Part shown: positions 34,798-42,750 of the stretch, in pieces
Layout of the letters: the number at the start of each line of letters is the position of its first letter
How positions within the stretch are numbered: the stretch's first letter is position 1
Assembly (NCBI GenBank): GCA_964384375.1
Contig: CAYLLN010000003.1
Location: forward strand, 1 to 64,000
Length of the DNA: 64,000 bases
Source of the DNA: CAYLLN01 sp964384375
Lineage (GTDB): Bacteria > Planctomycetota > Planctomycetia > Pirellulales > Pirellulaceae
Direction: 5' to 3'
The notes under the pieces: generated by a model
Told to the model about the DNA's origin: nothing
Databases searched by the model: none
What the model saw: the letters and a program-made list of their open reading frames with translations, nothing else
Made by a program: the position numbers and the translations under genes

Positions 34798-37206
34798 ATG
34801 TCCTCCCACCAATCCACGCTGTTCGATGCCGCGCCCGAGCCGTGGGAATTGGACGCGGCTGGTGAGCAACTCGCCGCGGAGGTCGTCTTTTTCGAGCCCC
34901 CGCACGGACCGTTTGACTATCTGGTCGAGCCGCAACTGGCCGCACGCCTCGCTCCCGGCCAGCGCGTCCAGGTGCCGCTCGGCCGCGGGAATCGGCTGGT
35001 GGTGGGTTACTGTGCCGCCATCGCGACGAAGCCCGTCGCCAGCCGCCCGCTTAAGCCGGTGGCGAAGATCGTCGATCCGCAGCCGCTCCTTTCACCGCCG
35101 ATGCTCCGTCTTGCGCGGTGGATGAGCGACTATTACCTCTGTCCGCTGGGGCAGATTCTGCAGTCGATTGTCCCCTCGGGCGTCCGCGGCCAGGCCGGCA
35201 CGCGGGAGATGACGTTCCTCACCGTGCCCGACGGCGTGAAGGAGCAACTGGCCGCAGGCACGCTGAAGGCGAGTCCGAAGCAACTCGACGCGCTGAGAAT
35301 TCTGGCCGCGTCCCCCCGCCCGCTCACCCCGCCAGAACTTGCCCAAGCAGCCAAGTGTGGTTTGGGACCGATTAGCGAACTGCGGAAGAAGAAGCTTGTC
35401 ACCGCGTCCGTCCGCCGCATCCAGCAAGTCGAAGTCGAGGAGCAGACCACGCCCCGCGAGGAGCATCTGCGACTCAACGCCGATCAGCAGAACGCACTCG
35501 ATCACATCCTCGCCGCCCTCCGCGACCGGCGGCACGAGACGCTCCTCATGCACGGCGTCACCGGCAGCGGCAAGACGGAGGTCTATATCCGGGCGATTGA
35601 GGAGGTTCTCGGTTACGGCCGGCAAGCGATCGTCCTGGTGCCAGAGATCAGCCTCACGCCGCAAACGCGACAGCGATTCCGCTCGCGGTTTTCCAGCGTT
35701 GCCCTGCTGCACTCGCACCTTTCCGATGCCGAGCGCCATTGGCACTGGCAGCAGATCGCCCAGGGGAAGGTACAAGTTGTCGTCGGCGCGCGGAGTGCCA
35801 TCTTCGCTCCGACGCCGAACCTCGGCCTCATCGTGATCGACGAAGAGCACGACGCAAGCTTCAAGCAAGGGGAGCAGCCGCGATACCACGCCCGCGACGT
35901 GGCCCTGCAGCGGGCGGCGATGGAAAGCGTGCCGCTGGTTCTCGGCAGTGCGACGCCGTCGCTGGAGTCGTGGCAGCGAGCGAGCCAGGGGACAGGGTTC
36001 GGAGTTCAGGGTTCAGGGAACAAAGGACGGGAGACAGGGGACAGGGGACAGGGGACAGGGGACAAGTCCGGCATTTCAACCCCGAACCCCGAGGCCCAAG
36101 CCCCGAGGCCCTTCACGCTGATCGACATGCCTCGCCGCGTGGAGGACCGCCCGTTGCCGGCTGTCGCCACGATCGATCTGCGTAACGAATTCCAAAACCG
36201 CTCGAGCCGCGGCGCTGTCAGCCGGTCGCTGCACCGGGCGATCGACGAGGCCCTGAACGAAGGGGGGCAGGTCATCCTGCTGCTCAATCGGCGCGGCTAC
36301 AGCACGCATATCCAGTGTCCCGCGTGCGGCTTTGTGTCCAAGTGCCCGCACTGCGATCTGTCGCTCACGCATCACCGCAAGGAGGAGAAGGTCGTTTGCC
36401 ACTATTGCGATTTCGAGCAGCCGTCGCCGGTCCGCTGTCCCGATTGCAGCTTCGACGGCATCCGCTACGCCGGCTTTGGGACCGAGCGGCTGGAGAGCGA
36501 GGTGAAGGCCCGCTTTCCAGCGGCGAGCGTCCTCCGCATGGACAGCGACACGATGCAAAAGCCGGGGAGCCACGAGGAGGCCCTCGCGAAATTTCGCCGC
36601 GGCGAGGTGCAGATTCTTCTCGGTACGCAGATGATCGCGAAGGGACTCGACTTTCCGAACGTGACGCTGGTCGGCGTGGTGAATGCCGACACGACGCTGC
36701 ACTTTGCCGACCTGCGGGCGGCTGAGCGGACGTTTCAGCTCGTCACGCAAGTTGCCGGCCGCACGGGGCGCGGCGACAAAGGGGGCCGCGTCCTCGTGCA
36801 GACTTTTTCGCCCGATCACTACGCGATCCAGGCAGCCATCGAGCACGACTATGCCCGCTTTGCCGCTGCCGAGCTTCCCAGCCGCAAGGAGCACCTCTAC
36901 CCGCCCTTTGCTTCGCTCATCCGGCTGATCGTCCGAAGCGAAATCGACTCGGCTGCTGAGCAATTCATCGAAGTCGCGACCGTAAAGCTGAAAGCCGAAG
37001 TCGAGTCCGCCGTCATCGAACACCGGCTGCTTGGCCCGGCCCCATGCCCAATCCACAAGCTCCGCGGCCTGTTCCGCTACCACGTGCTCTTGTCCAGCCC
37101 TGCCGGCGATGCGCTTCGCCATTGTGTCCGTACGGTCCTCGATTCGCTGGAGCCCACCGAAGGAGTGCAGTGGGTCGTCGATGTCGATCCGCTGGACTTA
37201 CTATAA
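34798..37206 (+). CDS. priA: Primosomal protein N' (PriA helicase) with an in-frame repeat insert
   Basis: I use the ATG at 34798 (MSSHQSTLFDAAPEPW); the longer frame overlaps the divergent kinase. About 802 residues. N-terminal 3'-DNA-binding domain (FEPPHGPFDYLVEPQL, VPLGRGNRLVVG), Walker A GVTGSGKTEVY, VIDEEHDASFKQ box, RYHARDVA, GSATPSLESW. Zinc-binding region: CPACGFVSKCPHCDLSL, CHYCDFEQPSPVRCPDCSF. Helicase C-terminal: LGTQMIAKGLDFPNVTLV and VAGRTGRG. Residues 398-438 (35989-36111) are a low-complexity insert encoded by heptamer repeats between SATPSLES and the next conserved block. PriA restarts stalled replication forks. Confidence 0.96.
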   Translation: MSSHQSTLFDAAPEPWELDAAGEQLAAEVVFFEPPHGPFDYLVEPQLAARLAPGQRVQVPLGRGNRLVVGYCAAIATKPVASRPLKPVAKIVDPQPLLSPPMLRLARWMSDYYLCPLGQILQSIVPSGVRGQAGTREMTFLTVPDGVKEQLAAGTLKASPKQLDALRILAASPRPLTPPELAQAAKCGLGPISELRKKKLVTASVRRIQQVEVEEQTTPREEHLRLNADQQNALDHILAALRDRRHETLLMHGVTGSGKTEVYIRAIEEVLGYGRQAIVLVPEISLTPQTRQRFRSRFSSVALLHSHLSDAERHWHWQQIAQGKVQVVVGARSAIFAPTPNLGLIVIDEEHDASFKQGEQPRYHARDVALQRAAMESVPLVLGSATPSLESWQRASQGTGFGVQGSGNKGRETGDRGQGTGDKSGISTPNPEAQAPRPFTLIDMPRRVEDRPLPAVATIDLRNEFQNRSSRGAVSRSLHRAIDEALNEGGQVILLLNRRGYSTHIQCPACGFVSKCPHCDLSLTHHRKEEKVVCHYCDFEQPSPVRCPDCSFDGIRYAGFGTERLESEVKARFPAASVLRMDSDTMQKPGSHEEALAKFRRGEVQILLGTQMIAKGLDFPNVTLVGVVNADTTLHFADLRAAERTFQLVTQVAGRTGRGDKGGRVLVQTFSPDHYAIQAAIEHDYARFAAAELPSRKEHLYPPFASLIRLIVRSEIDSAAEQFIEVATVKLKAEVESAVIEHRLLGPAPCPIHKLRGLFRYHVLLSSPAGDALRHCVRTVLDSLEPTEGVQWVVDVDPLDLL
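35989..36111 (+). repeat. Heptamer array inside priA (41 in-frame codons)
   Basis: A run of GGGACAG units (about 36030-36065) with flanking GGGTTCA-type (36000-36030) and ACCCCGA/GGCCCAA-type units (36075-36111). It is identical in style to the intergenic heptamer arrays. The total is 123 bp, a multiple of three, so the frame is kept; the protein segment is Gly/Thr/Arg/Pro-rich and not conserved in PriA. Confidence 0.85.
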
Positions 37207-37207
37207 G

Positions 37208-37290
37208 TGGGGTGGTTGTGGCCGGCGCAGCCGACCAGGGCAATGGATGTCGCATTGGCCGTGGTTCGCTACGCGACCCACAGCCACCCA
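37208..37290. repeat. CCACAGCCACCC-type palindromic repeat, copy 1
   Basis: Bounded by TGGGGTGGTTGTGG at the left and CCCACAGCCACCCA at the right. The right arm, CCGTGGTTCGCTACGCGACC followed by CACAGCCACC, recurs with single-base differences at 41644-41675 and 41697-41728. It fills the gap between priA and the small basic gene. Confidence 0.75.
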
Positions 37291-37344
37291 TCGCGGGATC
37301 TCGTGTGAGCGAACCTTCCATCGAAGCCGGGTGTCGAGCCTCTC

Positions 37345-37521
37345 ATGCACGACGACAAACGCCAGCTCCGCAAGCTCAAGCGGACCATCAAGAAGACGGG
37401 CAACCGGAAGCGGCGGCGGTATCTGAAGAACGTCGATGCCGCGGCGGATGAGTTCGATCTCGGTCGCAACCGGACCGATGTGATGAATGAACGCAAAGGC
37501 CGGCGGCCAACCGAGCGATAG
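37345..37521 (+). CDS. Small basic protein, 58 aa
   Basis: ATG at 37345 to TAG at 37521. The protein is strongly basic in its first half (KRQLRKLKRTIKKTGNRKRRRYLKN), then acidic (DAAADEFDLGRNRTDVMNERKG). Composition and the compact, full-length, well-ordered codon pattern suggest a real gene; the sequence resembles conserved short planctomycete proteins, probably nucleic-acid binding, but I know of no assigned function. The ribosome site is weak. It follows priA after 138 bp of repeat. Confidence 0.6.
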   Translation: MHDDKRQLRKLKRTIKKTGNRKRRRYLKNVDAAADEFDLGRNRTDVMNERKGRRPTER

Positions 37522-37543
37522 TGCACGGCCAATGGTTAGTGTC

Positions 37544-37897
37544 CTAATTTGTCAGGGCACTTTGATTTTTCGGTCGTACCTGCCACAAGCCGATTTGTCG
37601 CCCTCGGTCTCGGAACCCTCCAACGAATGCTGTGATCTGGCTGCCAATCGGGCACCAGTCGCCGGCCCGATAGCGCTCTGGTGTGAGGTGTGCGATGCAG
37701 ATGATCTCCAATAGACCAGGGAAGCCTAGTCCAATGTCGATCCACGCTCCAAAATGAGCACGCGCCACAACGACCCCTGTAACCGACTGGCCAATCACGA
37801 GCCGCTGCTTGACCTCAGTCCATGCGTGGCTGCTTTCAACCTTGTCGCAATACGGAAATCGCTCCGACAATATGCGGCTCCAGTCGTCATATTCCAT
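37544..37897 (-). CDS. S1-like RNA-binding domain protein
   Basis: ATG at 37897 (MEYDDWSRIL) gives 117 residues; a start 14 codons earlier is less likely. After an N-terminal helix, the sequence LVIGQSVTGVVVARAHFGAWIDIGLGFPGLLEI has the beta pattern of an S1/OB fold, followed by YRAGDWCPIGSQITAFVGGFRDRGRQIGLW as the closing strands. It may bind RNA. Similar single-S1 proteins appear next to polymorphic toxins and as immunity-type proteins, but no toxin is adjacent here. It converges on the small basic gene. Confidence 0.6.
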   Translation of the reverse strand: MEYDDWSRILSERFPYCDKVESSHAWTEVKQRLVIGQSVTGVVVARAHFGAWIDIGLGFPGLLEIICIAHLTPERYRAGDWCPIGSQITAFVGGFRDRGRQIGLWQVRPKNQSALTN

Positions 37898-38113
37898 GTC
37901 TCCGATTGTAGCCGGCAGAGAGGGGCAACCTAGAAACATTTCCAGCGCTCTTCTGGCCTAAATTGCTCGTTACCTGACAACGGGACGACATACAAAGCAG
38001 GACAATACCGGCGACCTCGGCCCGTTGACAGCCTGGCCGCTTCTCTTCTCTGATTGAGAGTCCTTCGGACAGAATCCCCCGGCAGAAACTCCCCGACTTG
38101 AAACTCTCCCACG

Positions 38114-39619
38114 ATGGCCCCTTTGTTTGAAGAACTTTGCACGCTCTCCCGCCAGGCGGCATTACTCGAATCGATCGAGGCGGTCCTCGGCTGGGACGAG
38201 CGAACGTATATGCCCACCGCGGCCGGCGAGTACCGGGCCGAGCAGATGACGTTCATCTCTGGGCAGGTGCATCGCCGGCGGACCGATCCGCGGATCGGCG
38301 AGCTGCTCGCGTCACTGGCCAATAGCGCACCGGCCGGCGACCGGCATAGCGACGCGGCGACGACGATTCGCCAACTGCAGCGCGACTACGACAAACGGGT
38401 GAAGCTGCCGCAGGCGCTCGTCGAGGAACTGACGCGGGCTTCCGTGCTCGGCCAACAAGCCTGGGTCAAGGCCCGCAAGGAGAACGACTTCGCGAGCTTC
38501 TCGCCGCATGTCGAAAAGCTTTACGGCCTGAAGCGACAGCAGGCCGAGTGCCTGGGGTATCGAGAGCATCCTTACGACGCACTGCTCGACGACTTTGAGC
38601 CGGAAGCAAATACGAGCGAGGTGACCGCGGTGCTCGCGGACTTGCGCGACGAGCTCGCGCCGCTCGTCCAGGCGATCATGCAATCCGGCAAGAAAGCGCC
38701 GGTGGAGATTCTCTCACGCGATTATCCGCAAGGTGCCCAGGAAGCGTTCGGCAAAGGGGCTGCGGCAGCGATCGGGTTCGATTTCCAGCGCGGGCGGCTC
38801 GATGTGACGCATCACCCGTTCTGCAGCGGCATGGGACCGCACGACTGCCGCATTACAACGCGGTACGACGAGAAATTCTTCCCGAGCGCCTTCTTCGGTA
38901 TCCTGCACGAGTCGGGGCACGGCATCTACGATCAGGGTCTGCGGCCCGAGCAATTCGGCCTGCCGCCGGGAACGTACCTGTCGCTGGGCATCCACGAATC
39001 GCAGTCGCGAATGTGGGAGAACCTCGTCGGCCGCAGCCGGGCGTTCTGGCGGCACTTCTTCCCGCAACTGACCCAAGCGTTCCCCGCGGCACTTACCGGC
39101 GTGTCGCCGGAGCAGTGGTTCTGGGCGATCAACAACGTCCAGCCGTCGCTCATTCGCGTCGAAGCGGACGAAGCGACGTACAACTTGCACATCATCATCC
39201 GCTTTGAGCTGGAGCAAGCCCTGCTCACGCGCAACCTGCCGGTGAACGAACTCCCCGGCGCGTGGCGCGAAAAGTACCGCCAATATCTCGGCATCGAGCC
39301 GCCAACCGACGCCGACGGCTGTTTGCAGGACATTCATTGGTCGGCGGCTCTGATCGGTTATTTTCCGACCTATTCGCTCGGCAACCTGTACGCCTCGCAG
39401 TTCTTCGAACAAGCCGACCGCGATTTAGGGGGCGTGGACGAGCAACTGGCCCGCGGCGAGTTCGAGCCGCTCCGCACTTGGCTGCAGCAAAACATTCACC
39501 AGCGTGGGCAGTGCTATTCGGCTGCGGAACTGGTGCAGCTCGTCACGGGCGAGCCCCTCTCGCACGCGCCGCTCATGCGGCATTTGCGAGGGAAACTGGG
39601 GCCGCTTTACGGTTTGTAG
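38114..39619 (+). CDS. M32 family carboxypeptidase
   Basis: 501 residues, normal for the carboxypeptidase Taq family. The zinc site HESGH is at 265-269, with the third ligand Glu in HESQSRMWENLVGRS. Other family text: YDALLDDFEPE, DVTHHPFCSGMGPHDCRITTRYDE, GVSPEQWFWAINNVQPSLIRVEADEATYNLHIIIRFELE. It is a cytosolic metallopeptidase that removes C-terminal residues from peptides. The TAG stop (39617-39619) lies in the GTAG head of the repeat that follows. Confidence 0.95.
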   Translation: MAPLFEELCTLSRQAALLESIEAVLGWDERTYMPTAAGEYRAEQMTFISGQVHRRRTDPRIGELLASLANSAPAGDRHSDAATTIRQLQRDYDKRVKLPQALVEELTRASVLGQQAWVKARKENDFASFSPHVEKLYGLKRQQAECLGYREHPYDALLDDFEPEANTSEVTAVLADLRDELAPLVQAIMQSGKKAPVEILSRDYPQGAQEAFGKGAAAAIGFDFQRGRLDVTHHPFCSGMGPHDCRITTRYDEKFFPSAFFGILHESGHGIYDQGLRPEQFGLPPGTYLSLGIHESQSRMWENLVGRSRAFWRHFFPQLTQAFPAALTGVSPEQWFWAINNVQPSLIRVEADEATYNLHIIIRFELEQALLTRNLPVNELPGAWREKYRQYLGIEPPTDADGCLQDIHWSAALIGYFPTYSLGNLYASQFFEQADRDLGGVDEQLARGEFEPLRTWLQQNIHQRGQCYSAAELVQLVTGEPLSHAPLMRHLRGKLGPLYGL

Positions 39620-39802
39620 GGTGCATGCAATGCACCTTTATCTTGCAGTTGCCGCTGTAGTGGGTCAGTTTCAAAATGGCGGTCGCGGCATTGTCGCCTT
39701 TCGCTCCGCGAAAGGACGTTCGTTCGCGGAGCGAACGACGACATAATTCCAACTGACCCACTACCCGACGCTGGTGCATTTCGTTTCACTCATGCACCCT
39801 AC
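39616..39802. repeat. Nested palindromic element: outer GTAGGGTGCAT pair around a 108-bp element
   Basis: The outer arms are GTAGGGTGCATGCAATGCAC(C) at 39616-39636 and, inverted, GTAGGGTGCATGAGTGAAAC... ending AAATGCACC at 39773-39802. Between them sits the 108-bp element (39657-39764), inverted relative to 10546-10653. The arrangement looks like one repeat having inserted into, or beside, another. The leftmost GTAG includes the M32 stop codon. Confidence 0.8.
39657..39764. repeat. 108-bp palindromic element, copy B
   Basis: GTAGTGGGTCAGTTTC at the left, GAATTGACTGG-like complement ending CCAACTGACCCACTAC at the right. The inner palindromes TTTCGCTCCGCGAAA and CGTTCGCGGAGCGAACG are in the reverse order compared with copy A at 10546-10653. 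Length exactly 108 bp in both copies. Confidence 0.85.
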
Positions 39803-39844
39803 CGATGAGGCGCGTCGCGCAAAGTTCCCCCGGGCCGGCGGGAC

Positions 39845-41776
39845 CTACTTATGCTCCGCCAGCCAAGCCGCGCGCAGCAAGTTGCCGTGACGCTGCGGTG
39901 AGTCGGCGTCCGCCTGGAGCCACGCGATCGCCTTGTCGTTTTGGCCGAGTGCCTCGTACGACCGGCCCAGGTTGTAGCGAGCGCCGGCGAGCCAGGGACT
40001 GGGAAGTGGCGACTTGATGGTCCGCTCATCGAGCCACTCGATCGCCGCGTCGTAGTTGCCCGCTTCGTAGTGAACGAGGCCCATCCAATACGACGCGTTT
40101 TGTTTGGCTCGCAAATACATCCCATTCAATGCCTCCAAGGCCTCTTTTTTCTGGTCTTCCTGTTCCGGCATTTCAGGGATCCCGTGAAGTCGGCGAAACT
40201 CGGGGGAAATGTACAACGATTCCCGCTCGGCATCGGATTTTCGCGCTTGCATGTACAGCGATCGTGCTCCCTGTAATTGATCGTCGCCATCAAACTTTCC
40301 CTGCAAATGGTAGTTGCGCCCCAGCGCCAGTCCTGCGACGACATAAGCTCGCCCCTCGCTGGCAAGTTCGAATCTCTTGTCCTTGTCCGGTTCACGATCG
40401 ATGTTCCAACTGCGGCTGAACTGCACCGCCTCGAAGGGGACGCGCCACAGGCTGACGCTGCCGATTCCCTTCGATTGGCGCAGTCGCGGTTCGAGCTTGC
40501 TGGGATGCGACGCGAGGATCAGGCGGCGCGAGCTGGGCATCGCCTGCTCGAGCAAGTCAAAGCGACGCGACAGCGATTCGGGTTCGGCTTCGATCAGGGC
40601 GACGAGATTCTTCAGTTGCTCCGGACCGAGCGGATAAGCCGGACCTCCGGGGACATCGAGTTGTTTCAAGACGGCAGGATCGGCCAGGGTTTGGGCGAGC
40701 GTGGCGATTCCTTTGCCGTCCGGTCCGGGAATCGGCAGGCCCAGCTGCGGCTCGAAGAGGTAGAGGTCTTGATCGACCAGCACGCCCACCGCCCACGGCT
40801 GCGGCGTGGACGAGACTTGTTCGTCGATGCGGGCTACAATCACGGCGTCGATGCCCGCTTGCCGGCAGAGGAGGATGAAGAGGCGGGCCCGTTCGTGGGC
40901 GTCGCCATGCCCTTGCAGAAGAAGCTGCAAAGGCAGGTGTGCGTAACCGGGACCGACTTCGCCGAGCGCGGCGGGAGTGACCGGGTCCGTCCCTTCGCCC
41001 GCCGTGGCGGCCGGCCCTTTCGGCGGCGGCGGCAGCGGTTCGAGCTGAATGTTGCGAACCGTCCAATCGAACAATCGCTGGGCGGCAGCAAGCTGCTCAG
41101 ATTCAAGTAAGCGACCGCTCTTCTCGATCTCGGCGATCCACGGCGCAAGTTGCTTCGGCGGCGGCTCCTTGCGGATGCGCTGGGCTACGTCGTTCAGCCA
41201 GAGCACCTGTTGAAGGTAAAGGAGATCTTGTGAACCGGTTGGCTGACCTGACGGATCAACTGGCGGGACAAACGTGAAGTCGCCCAAGCGATCCAGTCCG
41301 GGCGTGTTCTTGAGGGCCCGCGGAATGTTCTCGCTCAGCCGGTCGGGTTCCCAGGTTCCTTCTACCGTGCGGCCGCCGTTGAGCCACTGATTGAGGTAAT
41401 AGATCGTGCGAGATGAGGCTTGATCTCCACCGCCGGCCGCCAGCTTGCGGAGCGAATCGAGAGCCTGTGAGATGTCATCGCCACCGCGAGCGACGGAGAC
41501 CTTGTCGCCGCCGGGCGAACTGGGAGTAACGACGGGCTGCGACTCGCAGCCGGCAAGTAGCGCGATCAACAAAGCCGCGACCAGTGGTCGGGGTGATCGG
41601 GCGAACGAATTCTCGTGGCCTTCCGCTTGGATACCCGGACGCGCCGTGGTTCGCTCCGCGACCCACAGCCACCCAAACACCACGTTTGCTGCCTTGCCGT
41701 GGTTCGCTGCGCGACCCACAGCCACCCCGGCTGTCGCCAACCACAACCACCCATGTGTTAAAGACAATGCACTCAC
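39845..41776 (-). CDS. TPR-containing lipoprotein
   Basis: 643 residues from GTG at 41776, which overlaps the kdsA stop (GTGA), suggesting coupling. Residues 1-50 are mostly translated repeat sequence. A lipobox LLAGC ends at Cys77 after a membrane-like stretch (PLVAALLIALLAGC); no ATG lies close before it, so the true start is uncertain. The mature part has a transglutaminase-like region (LFILLCRQAGIDAVIVARID, VLVDQDLYLFEPQLGL) and a C-terminal TPR tail (YWMGLVHYEAGNYDAAIEWLDER, ARYNLGRSYEALGQNDKAIAWLQ). Probably outer-membrane associated. Function unknown. Confidence 0.75.
   Translation of the reverse strand: MSALSLTHGWLWLATAGVAVGRAANHGKAANVVFGWLWVAERTTARPGIQAEGHENSFARSPRPLVAALLIALLAGCESQPVVTPSSPGGDKVSVARGGDDISQALDSLRKLAAGGGDQASSRTIYYLNQWLNGGRTVEGTWEPDRLSENIPRALKNTPGLDRLGDFTFVPPVDPSGQPTGSQDLLYLQQVLWLNDVAQRIRKEPPPKQLAPWIAEIEKSGRLLESEQLAAAQRLFDWTVRNIQLEPLPPPPKGPAATAGEGTDPVTPAALGEVGPGYAHLPLQLLLQGHGDAHERARLFILLCRQAGIDAVIVARIDEQVSSTPQPWAVGVLVDQDLYLFEPQLGLPIPGPDGKGIATLAQTLADPAVLKQLDVPGGPAYPLGPEQLKNLVALIEAEPESLSRRFDLLEQAMPSSRRLILASHPSKLEPRLRQSKGIGSVSLWRVPFEAVQFSRSWNIDREPDKDKRFELASEGRAYVVAGLALGRNYHLQGKFDGDDQLQGARSLYMQARKSDAERESLYISPEFRRLHGIPEMPEQEDQKKEALEALNGMYLRAKQNASYWMGLVHYEAGNYDAAIEWLDERTIKSPLPSPWLAGARYNLGRSYEALGQNDKAIAWLQADADSPQRHGNLLRAAWLAEHK
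41644..41752. repeat. CCACAGCCACCC-type repeats, copies 2 and 3, inside the lipoprotein 5' end
   Basis: Two direct copies, 41644-41675 and 41697-41728, of the arm found at 37259-37290, then a CCAACCACAACCACCC arm at 41737-41752. They are read through by the lipoprotein gene's N-terminal codons. Confidence 0.8.
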
Positions 41777-42612
41777 GAAAAATTCTCCACCGCGTGGCGA
41801 ATCGCCAGGACGCGGCTTAGCACTTGGGGAAATTCATCGAGCCGGAGCATGTTCGGACCGTCGCTCGGAGCGTGATCGGGATCGGGATGGACCTCGAAGA
41901 AGAGCCCATCGACGCCGATCGCCACGGCGGCCCGCGCAAGCGGCTCGACCATTGCCCGGTTGCCCCCCGTCGCCGAGCCGAGTCCGCCAGGCTCTTGCAC
42001 GCTATGCGTCGCGTCGAAGATCACCGGAGCGCCAAGCGACTGCATTTGCGGCAGGGCCCGCATGTCGTTCACGAGGCGGCCGTAACCGAAGAACGTGCCG
42101 CGTTCGCAAAGCAGCACATTCTGGCAGCCCGCCGCATTGAGCTTCGCGAGGACGTTCTGCATGTCCCAGGGGGCCATGAATTGCCCCTTCTTCACGTTAA
42201 TCGCCCGGCCGGTTTGAGCAGCCGCGACGAGCAGATCGGTCTGCCGAGCGAGGAACGCGGGAATCTGCAACAAGTCGCACACTTCGGCGACCGGCGCGGC
42301 CTGATGCGATTCGTGAATGTCGGTCGTGACGGGCAAGCCGGTGACTTGCTTCACGGCGTCAAGCACGGCGAGTCCCGCTTCCAGTCCCGCGCCGCGGAAG
42401 GCAGAGCCGCTCGTGCGATTCGCCTTGTCGAACGAGGCTTTGAAAACAAGTTGGACCGGCAGTTTGGCGCAAATCTCCGCGAGTCGTCGCGCGATCGACA
42501 GCGTTAGCTCCTCGCTCTCGATCACACACGGCCCGGCAATGAGCAGTAACGTCCGCCCGCGCCCGCAGGCGTGCGGTCCGATGGTTGCCGGATTGTTCGT
42601 GGAAACCGTCAT
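41773..42612 (-). CDS. kdsA: 3-deoxy-8-phosphooctulonate (KDO-8-P) synthase
   Basis: 279 residues. AGPCVIES with the metal-binding-type Cys, FKASFDKANRTS, PVTTDIHE, IPAFLARQTDLLVAAA, INVKKGQFMAPWDM, LCERGTFFGYGRLVNDMR, FDATHSVQ and FFEVHPDPDHAPSDGPN are all family text. It condenses phosphoenolpyruvate with arabinose-5-P to make KDO-8-P for LPS inner core, so this organism should have a KDO-containing outer membrane. The upstream gene is a lipid-kinase homologue; the downstream lipoprotein overlaps its stop. Confidence 0.97.
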   Translation of the reverse strand: MTVSTNNPATIGPHACGRGRTLLLIAGPCVIESEELTLSIARRLAEICAKLPVQLVFKASFDKANRTSGSAFRGAGLEAGLAVLDAVKQVTGLPVTTDIHESHQAAPVAEVCDLLQIPAFLARQTDLLVAAAQTGRAINVKKGQFMAPWDMQNVLAKLNAAGCQNVLLCERGTFFGYGRLVNDMRALPQMQSLGAPVIFDATHSVQEPGGLGSATGGNRAMVEPLARAAVAIGVDGLFFEVHPDPDHAPSDGPNMLRLDEFPQVLSRVLAIRHAVENFS

Positions 42613-42699
42613 TTGTCACTGGTCACTTGTCATTAGTTAGCCGTGTGAATGGTGTGGCCATGCGTTACTGTCTTCCGACCTCTGAACTCCAACTTCCGA

Positions 42700-42750
42700 T
42701 CTCCTCTCTCTACTCTCTACTCTCTACTCTCTACTCTCTACTCTCTACCC
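42700..42750. repeat. TCTCTAC heptamer array at the 3' end of the lipid-kinase gene
   Basis: About six near-perfect 7-bp units (TCTCTAC). On the minus strand they read GTAGAGA and provide the last codons and TAG stop of the lipid kinase. Two further degenerate heptamers (TCACTTG-type) lie at 42608-42632. Confidence 0.85.

Noticed and set aside
42700..42750. CRISPR-like array or microsatellite coding phase variation
   Set aside because: Units are contiguous 7-mers without spacers, so not CRISPR. Phase variation is possible only at the last few residues of the lipid kinase and is not supported further.
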